A stretch of 23,585 nt of DNA from Chalciporus piperatus (GCA_038093975.1 JBBPTG010000329.1:1-23585); one strand, 5' to 3'; counted from the stretch's first letter, positions 1 through 9,194 are shown. The notes: generated by a model from the sequence alone, not told the origin. Numbers and translations: made by a program.

Positions 1-2
1 TC

Positions 3-1734
3 CACCATTGGTACCGGCCATCTGAGGCCACTGACTCGACAACGCCCCTCCCTGCCACTGCCGAGTTGCCCATCACCCTGCCTTCTACGGCTCCTCGCAT
101 CACCTCGCCGCTGCCAGCTCGTCAAGGAAAGGGTAAACAGAGGGCTATTGCAGTCGAGTCAGATGAGGCCGAGGAGCCAGAAGATGACCCAATAGAGCGG
201 CCGGTCCCCTCAAAGTCCTCAAGGCCTCGCCCGAAACACACCAACGTGTCAGCACCATCGGGCCCATCGCTGCCCTCCCTCCCTTCGATCGTCGTGCAGA
301 CTCAACGCCCACCACTACAAGCACCCAAGCCGGCTCGCCTCCCACTCCCAACCCCAAAGACACCGTCTCGCCCCCGCCGCCACCTGCCTATGATGCAAAC
401 CAAGGCTCAACAGGAACGGAACAAGGCTGAACGTGCCAAAAACGCTCAACCCGGCCCGTCCTGTCCCTCCCCTGCCTTGGCTGCTGCCGCCTCAGGCAGC
501 GGCTCCCTTCTACCCCCCTCTGCCAGAACAGTCTCCATGTGACCGGTGTGTCACCATGGGTCGGGAATGCATCCTGCATCCCCCTGGAGTGAGCCGGAAC
601 GCCTGCATTCCCTGTTTTCAGGGAAAGCAGAAGTGTTCCCTCACAACAGCCCATCCAAGACGTGTGGCTTCGGCCCCTTGGACAGATTTGCCTGCCACCC
701 CAGGCCCCTCCACCAGGCCGAAGAGCACTCGCCAAACAAGGATGGCAACAGGCAAGGGGACAGGGAAGCAGAGAGCGACGGCTCCTGAGGACGACGACTC
801 CGACGACCCATTGGCCATTGAGCAGACCAAGCGGCTGGAACACAAAGGGCAGGCCGGCCCGAGCACAAAGGGCAGGCCGGCCCGAGCACAATCAAGAAGA
901 GAACAAGGGCTCAGTTGGCATCAGAGGAGCCGAAGGCGAAGAGGGTGAAGCCAAGTGAGTTCATAGGTCATTCAGGTCTCTATTTGACATTAACATGGTC
1001 TACCAGCCCCAGTGGTCGAGGTCCCGACCTTCCGGCAGGTCATCTCGAGGGTCGTCAGAGAGCAAGGACACCTTCCAGGTGTCTTGGCGGTCGCTCGTCC
1101 GTCGAGTGAGTCGACCGACTATGCCGAATGGAGGGACTATGCACTCAGGCTGGAGGGCGCTATCCATCCCTCGGCCGCTCGGTTCGACCAAATGGAGGCT
1201 CGATTCTCCGAGCTGGAGTCAGGGCTCTCGGTGGTATCCCAGCAGGTCAGCGGGATGTCGAGGGTGTTGGAAACGGTCAGGCAAGTACAAGCCGTGGATC
1301 ATCGTCCTTCACCGGCTGCCTCGTTTGTCTGGCATCCTCGCCCATCTCCCTCTGCCTCTCTCCCTCTTCGCTCCCCCTCGGCTTCGGCTCCCCCACGATC
1401 TGCCTTGTCCCACTCGCCCTCAGTGGCTGCATCCCTCCCGGCGCCCGAGATCGTCGCTGCGGCCAGCACCGTCACCTTGGAGGCCGACCCGACTCTGGAC
1501 TCAAGGCCACTGGCAGTCATTGAATCGAGTGACCAAGGGACAGCTGCACCGCCGGCCGACACCCACACCGAGTCTGACATTGGTACAGCCATGCAGGCTT
1601 TGTTCCAATACCTCTCCCAGCCGTCCAGTCCGGCCGCTGAGTCAGATGACAGTCCATTGGGCGAAGATGGTGATACGACTGACAAGATTCCCTCAGTGGA
1701 TGATCAATCAGAGCCGATGGACACTGAGGAGTGA
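3..1734 (+). pseudogene. Gene A: Zn2Cys6-spaced cysteine-cluster protein, frame-broken, open at the left edge
   Basis: The coding stretch is open from the left edge, so the true start is probably outside. It begins with a Pro/Ser-rich, low-complexity region. Around 538-645 there are six cysteines spaced C-x2-C-x6-C-x11-C-x2-C-x6-C, the spacing of fungal Zn(II)2Cys6 DNA-binding clusters. A basic stretch with PKAKRVKP at about 930-953 looks like a nuclear localisation signal. An intron at 955-1006 (GTGAGT...CTACCAG, 52 bp) joins in phase to an exon that runs to TGA at 1732-1734. That exon holds a predicted coiled coil (about 1130-1290) and then a Ser/Pro-rich, acidic tail. Two frame changes break the gene: one of unclear cause between about 400 and 500, and one caused by a 23-bp tandem duplication at 841-886. 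Function is unknown; a DNA-binding accessory protein is an inference from the cysteine spacing and the NLS. It converges on gene B. Confidence 0.55.
841..886 (+). repeat. Perfect 23-bp tandem duplication inside gene A
   Basis: Positions 841-863 are repeated exactly at 864-886. Because 23 is not a multiple of three, the duplication shifts the frame. Upstream of it, frame 1 codes for the acidic linker after the cysteine cluster. Downstream, the sensible frame is frame 0, which leads to the basic NLS-like stretch and the phase-matched intron at 955. With one copy removed the two halves are in register. It is either a recent replication-slippage mutation or an assembly error. Confidence 0.85.
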
Positions 1735-1856
1735 GGGCAGGGCCGATGTATATCATCTTTATCTTGTACTGTATATACATCGCAATAGAGTGTGTTCTTC
1801 GCAGTCCATTCAAAACGCCTACTTAAGCAGTCAAGTCCTAAAGAAAGAAACCTAGA
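1735..1856. other. Shared 3' region between convergent genes A and B, with an inverted repeat
   Basis: This 122-bp gap separates the stop of gene A from the stop of gene B. It contains a perfect 10-bp inverted repeat (1744-1753 and 1773-1782, 19-nt loop). The right arm overlaps TGTATATA, a PUF/Pumilio-type motif that can be read on both strands. It could serve as a 3'-end or stability element for either transcript. Only the sequence pattern is seen. Confidence 0.35.
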
Positions 1857-4552
1857 TTAGGGTCTCTTTTTGGTAGGTGTTACTACACCATCGTCCTTGC
1901 GAGCTGGAGTCTTCCTTGGTCTACCTGACCTGCGAGCCGATGGCTCAGGGACTTTATGGAATGTTTCATCGGCCGCACCCTGGATCAAATCGTCATTTGT
2001 CAGTCAAGCTCAATATACACATAAGTGCATTGACCTTGTCAGCCTTGGTCTCGGCCGGCTGCCTTGAATCCTTCTCTTTGTGAACTCTCTTGGTGAGCTT
2101 GTCATCAGCCGACGAATTGGCGGCTGAACCATCCTCCTCAGTCAGAGGACATTTATTCGTCCTACCCTTTGTTGAAGTTTTCTCCTTCCTGTCATCGGTG
2201 GCACCCTGGGTCACATTGTCATTTGTCAGTCAAGCTCAATATACACATATGTCCACTTACCTTGTCAGCCTTGGTTGCGGCCGGCTGCTTGTCAGCCTTG
2301 GTTTCGGCCGGCTGCCTTGAATCCTTCTCTTTGCGAACTCTCTTGGTGATCCTGTCATTGGTCGACGGATCAGGGACTGAACCATCCTCTTCAGTCAGAG
2401 GACGTTTGTTCTCTCTAAGGCCCTTTGAACTTTTCTCCTGGACCCTTGGCTTAGGAGGCTGGGGCTTAGCCTTAGAATTAGGCTCCAATGGCTTAGGCTG
2501 TAGCTTCGGCTGTGGCTTCGGCTTCGGCTGGGACTCTGAGTTCGACTTTGTGAGCAAAGATAAAGTTGTTATGTATTACCTTGTCAGTCCCCTGAGACGT
2601 TTTCTCCTTGGATGCTGACTGTTCCTTGTAAACCTTGGACGGTTCACCTTGTTTGGTTCTGACATCATGCCAGCTGGAAGGGGCTGGGGTCTTTCGGGAT
2701 GCAGTACGATGTTTATTGAAAGCTGGCAAATCTGTCGGCCGATTAGCATGCTCTCATCAATGCCAATGCTGCATGGACCCACTGTAGTCCCCCATTTCAT
2801 TGTCTTCATCCTCCTCGGCCGATGACACATCAGACATGATGGGTACCTCATGTGCTTTCCCTTTCCCCTTTCCCTTGGGAGTCTGCACAGAGACAAATTC
2901 ATTGTCAGTGAGTTCTGGCGAGGGAGCTCTCTGACGACTCTGGAGCCGTTTGCTCTTGTCTAGCCGTTTGCTCTGGTCATGTGTTACCTGGAATCCCCCT
3001 TTCGCCCCTCCCACCTGACTCCAAGCAAATATCGGCACCTTCCTGGCCTGCTGTCTGCTCTGCCAGAAACTAAGCAAGCTTTCGACTTGCTTTTGCCTCA
3101 TCTTCGATGGATCAATCATCACAAACCCTTTCGGCAGATAGTCCGCATGGATGAAGGCGGCCTGTCGTTTAGCCACCTCGCCAAATGGGACCTTGGCCTT
3201 GTGGCTACCCGACTCTAGTCCTGTCGACCTGCTCAGCCGAGATCCATTCAACATCGGCCGACTCACTGTAATGAGCAGTCAAGAAGGCTCGCACCACATC
3301 CTTCATCTGGTCAAGGTTCATCAGCTTGATATCAGGAATGATTGGAGGCTCATTCGCTGTCCAATCAGGCTTGAGCAACTTTATCATCGCCTCAACGCTA
3401 TTCTTCTTCTTCTTCCTAGTAATGACCGGCAAGCCTTCCAAAGACCCTTCATCTTCGCTCCCTTCTTCGGCTGGCCTGTCGTTCACCCCAAAGGCTGTGT
3501 TGGCCCATTTGTTCCATTTAGGGTGAATGCTGTCCCAATGTTCAAACGGCGGGCCATTGTCCAACTCGTCGTTGTAATCGAAGCTGAATTGTATGGTTAG
3601 CTTGAGATCGACAGCGGCCGATGAAGCTAACTGACTGAGAAATAAGGACATCATCGTCTTTGTCCTTCCATGCACTCATGACCATGATCCGCGCTCCACA
3701 GTTCTTCCACATATCCTTAGCAAACGCAAGGACCATGTTTGGAGCTTTCTTCGATGCATTGCTGATGACATAGCCATAGAGGTCAATACCAGCCGATCAA
3801 TCAGACAGTCAGAGGACCTACTCAGCTTGGACTTCGGCCGACGGCTTGTCTGCATTCCATTCTTCGACCTCAGCCTCTAGTTGCTCCCTGTCGTCCTTGG
3901 AAAGTGATTCCAGGAATTTAGTGATGCCAGCCTGCCAATGCTTGATCATCCCCTGGGACCCCCGCTTCTCCTGAAACTCGTGTTCGATGATTGTCATCAC
4001 CTCTTCTTTGTTCCTTCGGGATACGACTTTGCGGGCCGTCCAGCGCTGACTATACTTTGGCTTGTCCTCGGCTCGTTTGCGAGACTTGCTGTACAACCAG
4101 AATGTGTATTGCTAGTGTATTATTGCAATCAGCATCTAAGGGCTTAAAACACTGGATTCGCTCACATTTTTGCGGTATTTGAAAGCCTCAAGTCCAAGAC
4201 CCTTGACAGACTCGAGCTCAGCTAACCTGCCCCACATATTCTTCATGATCGACGCCTTCTTGGCCTTCTCTGAAATTTTCCAAGGCGTGACGAACTCCCC
4301 CATAATAGCCAACTCTTCCTCTGAAAATTCCGTCGGCCGTGTCTTCGGCTGGTTCGGCCCATCTTCTGCTTGCTCAACATCCTCCTCGTTAGAATTCTCT
4401 TCCTCGGATTCATCCTCTGCCAGAGAATCTATATTACCGTCACCTGGGTGGTCTATATCACCCGGTTCCTCAGAGTCATGATCACTGGAGGGAAGGTCCT
4501 GCTTATCATAGGAACGTTCAGCCGTCGTGTGGGTGGCAGACTTCATGACCAT
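1857..4552 (-). CDS. Gene B: multi-exon uncharacterised KDZ-neighbourhood protein with Lys/Pro-rich, AT-hook-like tail
   Basis: ATG is at 4552-4550 and TAA at 1859-1857. Exon 1 (4166-4552) has an acidic N-terminus and then a TPWK...MWGRLAELE segment. It joins in phase across an intron at 4112-4165 (54 bp) to an exon with basic, Trp-containing helices (to about 3830). Further exons read AFAKDMWKNCGARIMVMSAWKD (about 3770-3660), FDYNDELDNGPPFEHWD (from 3583), and RAFLTAHY, which joins in phase across an intron at 3215-3266 (GTGAGT...GACTAG, 52 bp) to KVPFGEVAKRQAAFIHADYLP and PSKM. These segments resemble uncharacterised proteins that I recall recurring in agaricomycete repeats; I cannot name a domain. 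The C-terminus is Lys/Pro/Glu-rich with QPKP repeats, a duplicated exon, and a last exon (1857-1979) holding GRPRK, an AT-hook core. Introns at 1980-2034 and 2206-2260 are clear. The splice near 3770-3830 does not keep frame as I read it, so some damage is possible. Confidence 0.6.
1975..2426 (-). repeat. Tandem duplication of an exon-intron unit in gene B (226-bp period)
   Basis: The segment beginning at 1975 recurs at 2201. Each copy holds a 55-bp intron (1980-2034 and 2206-2260) and the adjoining coding part. Both share the PLTEEDGS and KEKDSRQPAETKADK motifs. The left copy is exactly 171 bp of exon plus 55 bp of intron, and 171 bp keeps frame. The right copy has an extra 27-bp in-frame tandem repeat next to the splice donor (about 2261-2314). 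Divergence in the Asp/Ser-rich middle shows that the copies are not recent. Confidence 0.8.
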
Positions 4553-5040
4553 CTTTCTCTTGCTTCAGGTGCAAGAGAAACAAATCCTGGTGTCAGTGCA
4601 GTCAGGAATCTTTGTTGCTGGTCATTGGCTCCTTCGGTGTGATAGGTCCCAATGATGTCGGCTCTGGGTCAATTTATCAGACATCTAAAATAGGCCCGAG
4701 GATGTTGGATGTGAAGCTGTGAATCTTATCAGACATCTAAAATAGGCCCGAGGACGTCGGGTGTGAGGCTGTCAATCAGACGCTTGTCACCTTTCAGCCA
4801 TGTCTGCATCTTACATCGTCCTGATGACGTCGGATAAGAAGCTGTCAAGATATCGGCTAATGCATCCGATGTCAAGCGGCTGTTGTTCGGAGGAAGGATC
4901 TGATGGCTCTGACGTACAAATGCTTCCGCGAGTGATCAAAGGCTCCGGCCCGTTCATCTTGTCACCTATGCCCCTGGGTGGCCTGAAATATGCTAACCTG
5001 CCAATGAGGCAAACGTTATCACCAAGTATCCGATTGTACA
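4553..5040. promoter_or_regulatory. Divergent intergenic region between gene B and the KDZ gene, with a 52-bp tandem repeat
   Basis: This 488-bp gap separates the start codons of two divergent genes and is the likely shared promoter region. It contains two adjacent imperfect copies of a 52-bp unit (4674-4725 and 4726-4777), both carrying TTATCAGACATCTAAAATAG followed by a GC-rich stretch. Further scattered GATGTCGG/GACGTCGG-like words lie at about 4650-4870. Such direct repeats could be protein-binding sites, for example for a transposase or regulator; this is inference. An open frame over 4800-5249 shows no recognisable protein and I do not call it. Confidence 0.45.
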
Positions 5041-7245
5041 ATGGTCAAGCCCAAGATCGAGAAGGCCACACCATGGACCCCAGTGCAAGAGGTCAAGTTT
5101 CTCAAGAAGGGATCAAAGATCAAGATGGTCAAGCTCACCCCGCCAAGCCACAAGAGCAAAAAACACAAGACTGCTATCCCTCAATCAACATCTCAGATGC
5201 CGAGACTGGAAACGCCACTGGATCGTGGCCTCACACCCAGAACTGCTAATCGGATGTATGACCCAGCTGATGGAGAGTATGTTCTGCCTTCTTTGAAACT
5301 ACCTAAACCCAAGGTATGCTCGACTGTGTGGGTGCCCAGATTTAATGACTGAGTGTATTTGGATACATTCCCCATGCAGTGGTGGACTTCCAGAAGGGTG
5401 AGAGGTAACATGTTCGGCCGCCGGCCGAGAAACGGATGCATTGACCACAATGACAGGCAGGTCAATATGGATTATGCATTGGCACATGCGCTGGAATACA
5501 ACATGGCTGGCATTCCAAGGGTGATCCTCTTCTATGACATCAATTGCCAATACATGAAGCGGCTGAGGCTGCGGCTCAAGGGCAATGAATATGTCAAAAT
5601 ACCATCGGCCGTGGAATTGGTGCCAGGGATAGGCATATGGCATGTGCATGGTCATCAGGCTGAATGTTTCCAGAGATATGCACCCAACTTTATTCGAGGG
5701 GCAGGGCGGGTGGATGGGGAGATAATTGAAACCTTATGGGCAAACTTGAACATTGTGTCCCCATCCACAAGGGGAATGAGCAGCCCTCACAGACGGGAAT
5801 TGCTGGACTTCCAAATGGCCGACTCCAACTTTGTCAAAATGATAAGGATGGGTGGGTGACCTGCATTCTGTAATGACAGATCGCCTAACGCCTCGGATTT
5901 GTAGCTCAGAGTCTCAAGAGAAAACACAAGCAAGCAGTCAAAGGGCTTGTCGAAGCCGAGAAAGCTTTCCAAGAGTTGGATGATGGCATTCCAGAGGCGG
6001 AAAGAAATGAGTGGCAAGCTTTGGAAGATCAGGCTCACAGAAAGAGAGTGAAGGACCCGACGGCCATGGACATCTATGAGGTGCATTTGAAAAAAGGTTT
6101 GTGGCCAGTCCTACTGAGCCAAAAAGAGTGTATCGAATTGATTGGAATCCCAGCACCATTGGCCAAGGCAATCGAGCTTCAGCTGCTACAGAGTAGTCAA
6201 GGTGGCAGAAATCAGGCAGTGTCATTGATCGCACGCGGTATGCAGCTACAGGAGATGAAACTCGGTTGGGCATCAGAGAGCCGCAGGCTTCCGATTCGGC
6301 CGACTGAACAACAGCAATTGGTGCTCGCCCGAAAGAAGGAAAGGTTGGCTGGGCTTATCCATGCTTTTATTACAGAGACAGCCGCATTCTGGGGGGATGT
6401 GGGAGAGTCAAGCGATCTGGAAAACGATCTGGAGCAAGAAGCCTCCAATGCGGCCAATGACGAACTCTGGGAGAATGAAGATCAGAGAGATAGAGCATTG
6501 GCTGACGTTCCAGATGTTCCTTTGCCATCGACCCTCGGCTGGAAGTTTTGCACTGCGCATGGGTGCAGGATGTGGCAGACAAGGAGAAAAGGTTGCGGAT
6601 AGGCCAAGCAAACGATGCCCTCCATGAAATTCGTCTGGGTCTGGCAGACAAGGCAGTCCTCTTTCGGACCGAGGTCAGGCATGCTGGGAGTTACACCATG
6701 ACAACACGGGCATGGTCAAGGGTGACCATGGTCGAGGAAACAGTGAACAAGAATGTGGCCATTTATCGAGCAGCCAGGAAAGCATTACAAGACTTGGACG
6801 CTAGCCAGGAAGACTTGGAGAAGTATCGGCCGATCAGCAAGAAAGACTTGAAGGTGTCAACGGCCGTGAGCAATCTGAATGCTCGTGGACATCGAGATGA
6901 TACCTCCGCTTGGTTCTGGACCATGGATATACCGAGGGACGTGGTCATGAGTAACTGGATGTCCGAATGTGAGAGTGATCCTCTGCTTCTCGGCTCGGCT
7001 GAATCGCTATGCTAGTCTATCGGGTGCATTGGCTCAGAGCAAAGGCCCAAAGAGATAGATGGAAAGAAGAAACTGAGCTTTTGGTTCAAGAAAAGATGTG
7101 GACCGCGAACTTCTTTGCTCATAAGGCAGGCGATTGGAGCGAAAAAGGGAACAATGCGAAAGAACAGGGAAGGGTGGGAGCCGGGGCATATGCAGACAGA
7201 CAGAAAAGAATGTATGCCAGGCTCAGAGATTATTGTCAGGGTTAG
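5041..7245 (+). pseudogene. KDZ (Kyakuja-Dileera-Zisupton) transposase, N-terminal half missing and frameshifted
   Basis: A KDZ transposase would mobilise the surrounding DNA. A Lys-rich N-terminal exon (ATG 5041 to 5313) is followed by an exon at 5380-5404 (VVDFQKGER). Further introns at 5405-5456, 5852-5904 (with CTAAC) and 6969-7015 restore family motifs exactly at their junctions: GERQVNMDYAL, KMIRMAQSLK and WMSEFYRVHWLR. Visible family motifs are FYDINCQY, WHVHGHQAEC, GAGRVDGEIIETLW and, in the C-terminal helical part, RIGQANDALHEIR. The region that normally precedes VVDFQKGE, including the first acidic catalytic motif, is absent, and the first intron (5314-5379) does not keep frame; this suggests an internal deletion. 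At 6561-6563 (GGG) the frame shifts, consistent with loss of one base, and the downstream frame continues the family sequence. The stop is at 7243-7245, one base before the convergent TET/JBP stop. The family assignment is confident; activity is unlikely. Confidence 0.8.
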
Positions 7246-7246
7246 T

Positions 7247-8264
7247 TCAAGTACTGTGGACAAGATTTTCTATGTCATCTACATTGACCCAATCTACATC
7301 AAAGAAGTTCATGGCCTGTTGAACATTCTCCCTCATGTAGTATGCCAAGCAAACCCGACTTCCTTGAACCACAGGAACTCCATGCCGGATGATCCACCCA
7401 GAAAATGCTACCATAGTGCCTGGAGGGTAATGAAGGGTCATGCCGAGCGTAGGCAGCTCCATTGTTACGCCAGGATCATAGTCACCAAAGGATGCCAGCA
7501 GATCTAACCCCTGTGACATAGATCCCGAGTCTCGATGCAAAGAAGTCGCTCGATTGACCATGACCGATATGGCATTGAAGACCGAGCCCCACTGCCTCAT
7601 GATGGCAGTCATCTCCGTCCGGCCGCTCGTTAAGGCCCATGTGGCCAACCTTCCCTGAGCCACCCTTGCAGATTGGTAAGCCCTGGGATGCATAATACTG
7701 TAGGCGGCCGAGAGGATCACGTTTGGGACCAACATGTCTTCTAATCAAGCCGCAAGGCTCGGGTCTGCTAGGTTGACAGACGGCGCTGGACTTGAGTTAC
7801 TGGCCTGCAAGAGATCAGGTCGTTGAATTGAATAAATCAAGGTGAATTGGACATACATTATGAGCTTGGGGAAACCAGCCAGGCGAGATGTTCAATGACC
7901 CCTGGAATGCAGCCTCCTGGGAAAAGAGGGCATTGGCTGTCCGCCAACCATGACGCGATGACAGCGGGGTTGTGATGGTGGATTGGAGAAGCGGTTGGAT
8001 TGCAGGCAGAGTGTTATGCACCCATGACTAGGCAGCCGAGTGAGGCTTGAAAAGACACATTCAGCAGATTAGGCCTACCTGAAATTCGGAGGTGAGCGGC
8101 GATGGGAGATACCAAAGTAGGATGCAGCCAGCTTGATCTGTGACAATGCAAGGCAAATCTATGAAAGTGGTCGGAAGGGAGGGAAGCCGCTCAGAAATCC
8201 TTTGTTCGTGATCTGGATTTATCGAAATGCACGATGAGAATGAAACATAATCATGAGCATGTAT
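7247..8264 (-). pseudogene. TET/JBP-family 2-oxoglutarate Fe(II) DNA-base dioxygenase, with one nonsense codon
   Basis: TET/JBP enzymes oxidise 5-methylpyrimidines in DNA in the nucleus. Three exons splice in phase on the minus strand: 8079-8264, 7857-8027 and 7247-7804, with introns at 8028-8078 and 7805-7856 (GTATGT...TTGCAG). The first exon carries FIDLPCIVTDQAGCILLWYLP. The last carries the double-stranded beta-helix core: LHRDSGS gives the HxD iron ligands, YPPGTMVAFSGWIIRHGVP gives the distal His, and the Arg in GSRVCLAYYMRE is the expected 2OG-binding residue. A TGA at 7747-7745 interrupts the last exon upstream of the core; CGA (Arg) would fit there, making it a C-to-T change. ATG 7735 follows it, so a short catalytic product is conceivable. 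The exon before 8264 is missing or lies in gene C, whose donor is one base out of phase. The pairing with a KDZ transposase supports the call. Confidence 0.75.
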
Positions 8265-8335
8265 CTAAGAAGCATAACAAAGTATTCTGCAAAGATTGTG
8301 AGCCGATGAAGAGGAGAAGTAACTAGCTGACTCAC

Positions 8336-8727
8336 AATGGTTCCTCGGCCGCTTTCTCAAGCTGATGGACAGGGTCTGTGTAGGGGTGGACATACTACAT
8401 GGCAGACCCTCAGCAAGGCACCAATGACAAGGCCGAGCCAATGAGCCTCCATTGCACAAGAGCTCGTCGGCTGCCTCACACTGTTCACATAGCTCTCCAC
8501 CTCGAACCTCCACCCCCAATACAGCCTCAAGGCCCCTAGGCGGCAGCCATAGGTTCGATGGTCCAGCGAGAGGGAGATCAACAGGTGACCGAAGAATCGG
8601 CCAAGGGGTGGATGGGCCCATGGGAGCAGGGGAGGCCGGTGGGTTGGCAGCAGAGGCCAACCCTGAGACGCGTGATGCAACTATGTCCAGTGAGTTGCGG
8701 ATGGCGTCCAAGACAGGTGGGGAAAAT
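8336..8727 (-). CDS. Gene C: cysteine-cluster exon, truncated by the 5' LTR
   Basis: The exon is open from the retrotransposon border at 8727 down to a GTGAGT donor whose first base is 8335. It encodes a short helical stretch (DAIRNSLDIVASRVSGLAS), a Pro-rich linker, and a cysteine module spaced C-x2-C-x7-C-x8-C-x2-C-x6-C (about 8530-8405), then a basic LRKRPRN segment. The module resembles the one in gene A. It lies directly upstream of the TET/JBP exons in the same orientation. The likely intron (8265-8335) would join them one base out of frame, so it may be the N-terminal domain of the dioxygenase disrupted by an indel, or a separate gene. The 5' end is gone because the LTR element begins at 8728. 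Confidence 0.5.
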
Positions 8728-9181
8728 TGTTATAGTATTTAAAAACTTTTCAAACTTTTGCCTACAACGGTATTCGAACTCTGGACTTTGTCTACAACTT
8801 AGGGGTCAAGCCGGATTCATCTTAATCCGCTCCGGTAGTCCCTGTAGCATTACATAATCTATTACATAATCAGATCATGTGACAAAGGTCTAGACTTAGA
8901 TGAGTCAGCAATGATGTCATGGCCTAGACCCTAATCCGTGCCTGGTACCTTTTTCTTATTGTCGTCCCTTTACCTGATCTATCTTTCCCTTTATGATTTC
9001 CTTATTCGGCTGTTGGTCTGTGCGCACTTCTCAATAGTATATAAGTAGCCCTGTACTTATCACAGACCCCAGTCTAATCCATTTGTTGCTTCACCGCAAT
9101 TAAGCTTTAGTACTCAGCATATTCCTTCACAAGGCTTAGTGTTGCCTTAAGTCCCCGCTGTGTTGTGACTCAGTCATAACA
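8728..9181 (+). repeat. 5' LTR of element 1 (454 bp)
   Basis: It matches 16302-16755 along its whole length. It begins TGTTATAG and ends CATAACA. It includes a TATA box at 9038-9044 and the predicted transcription start at 9071. Confidence 0.95.
9038..9081 (+). promoter_or_regulatory. LTR promoter: TATA box and 11-nt self-primer at the RNA 5' end
   Basis: TATATAA lies at 9038-9044. The 11-mer AGTCTAATCCA (9071-9081) starts 33 bp downstream of the TATA box, where transcription would be expected to begin. This 11-mer is the exact reverse complement of the PBS at 9184-9194. The same arrangement is kept in the 3' LTR (TATA 16612-16618, 11-mer 16645-16655). Confidence 0.75.
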
Positions 9182-9183
9182 CT

Positions 9184-9194
9184 TGGATTAGACT
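9184..9194 (+). other. Self-priming primer-binding site
   Basis: TGGATTAGACT begins 2 nt after the LTR end. It pairs perfectly over 11 nt with 9071-9081, and the bases on either side do not pair. The 2-nt offset fits the usual trimming of two bases by integrase. Apart from the leading TGG it does not suggest an obvious tRNA 3' end to me. Confidence 0.75.

Noticed and set aside
4800..5249. A separate small gene upstream of the KDZ exon
   Set aside because: The frame has no recognisable protein, overlaps the better-supported exon starting at 5041, and ends at random. I treat it as chance.
6557..6584. A short intron instead of a frameshift in the KDZ gene
   Set aside because: The only GT...AG pair that could bridge the frames here is about 21 bp, too short to splice. 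Loss of one G in the run at 6561-6563 explains the change better.
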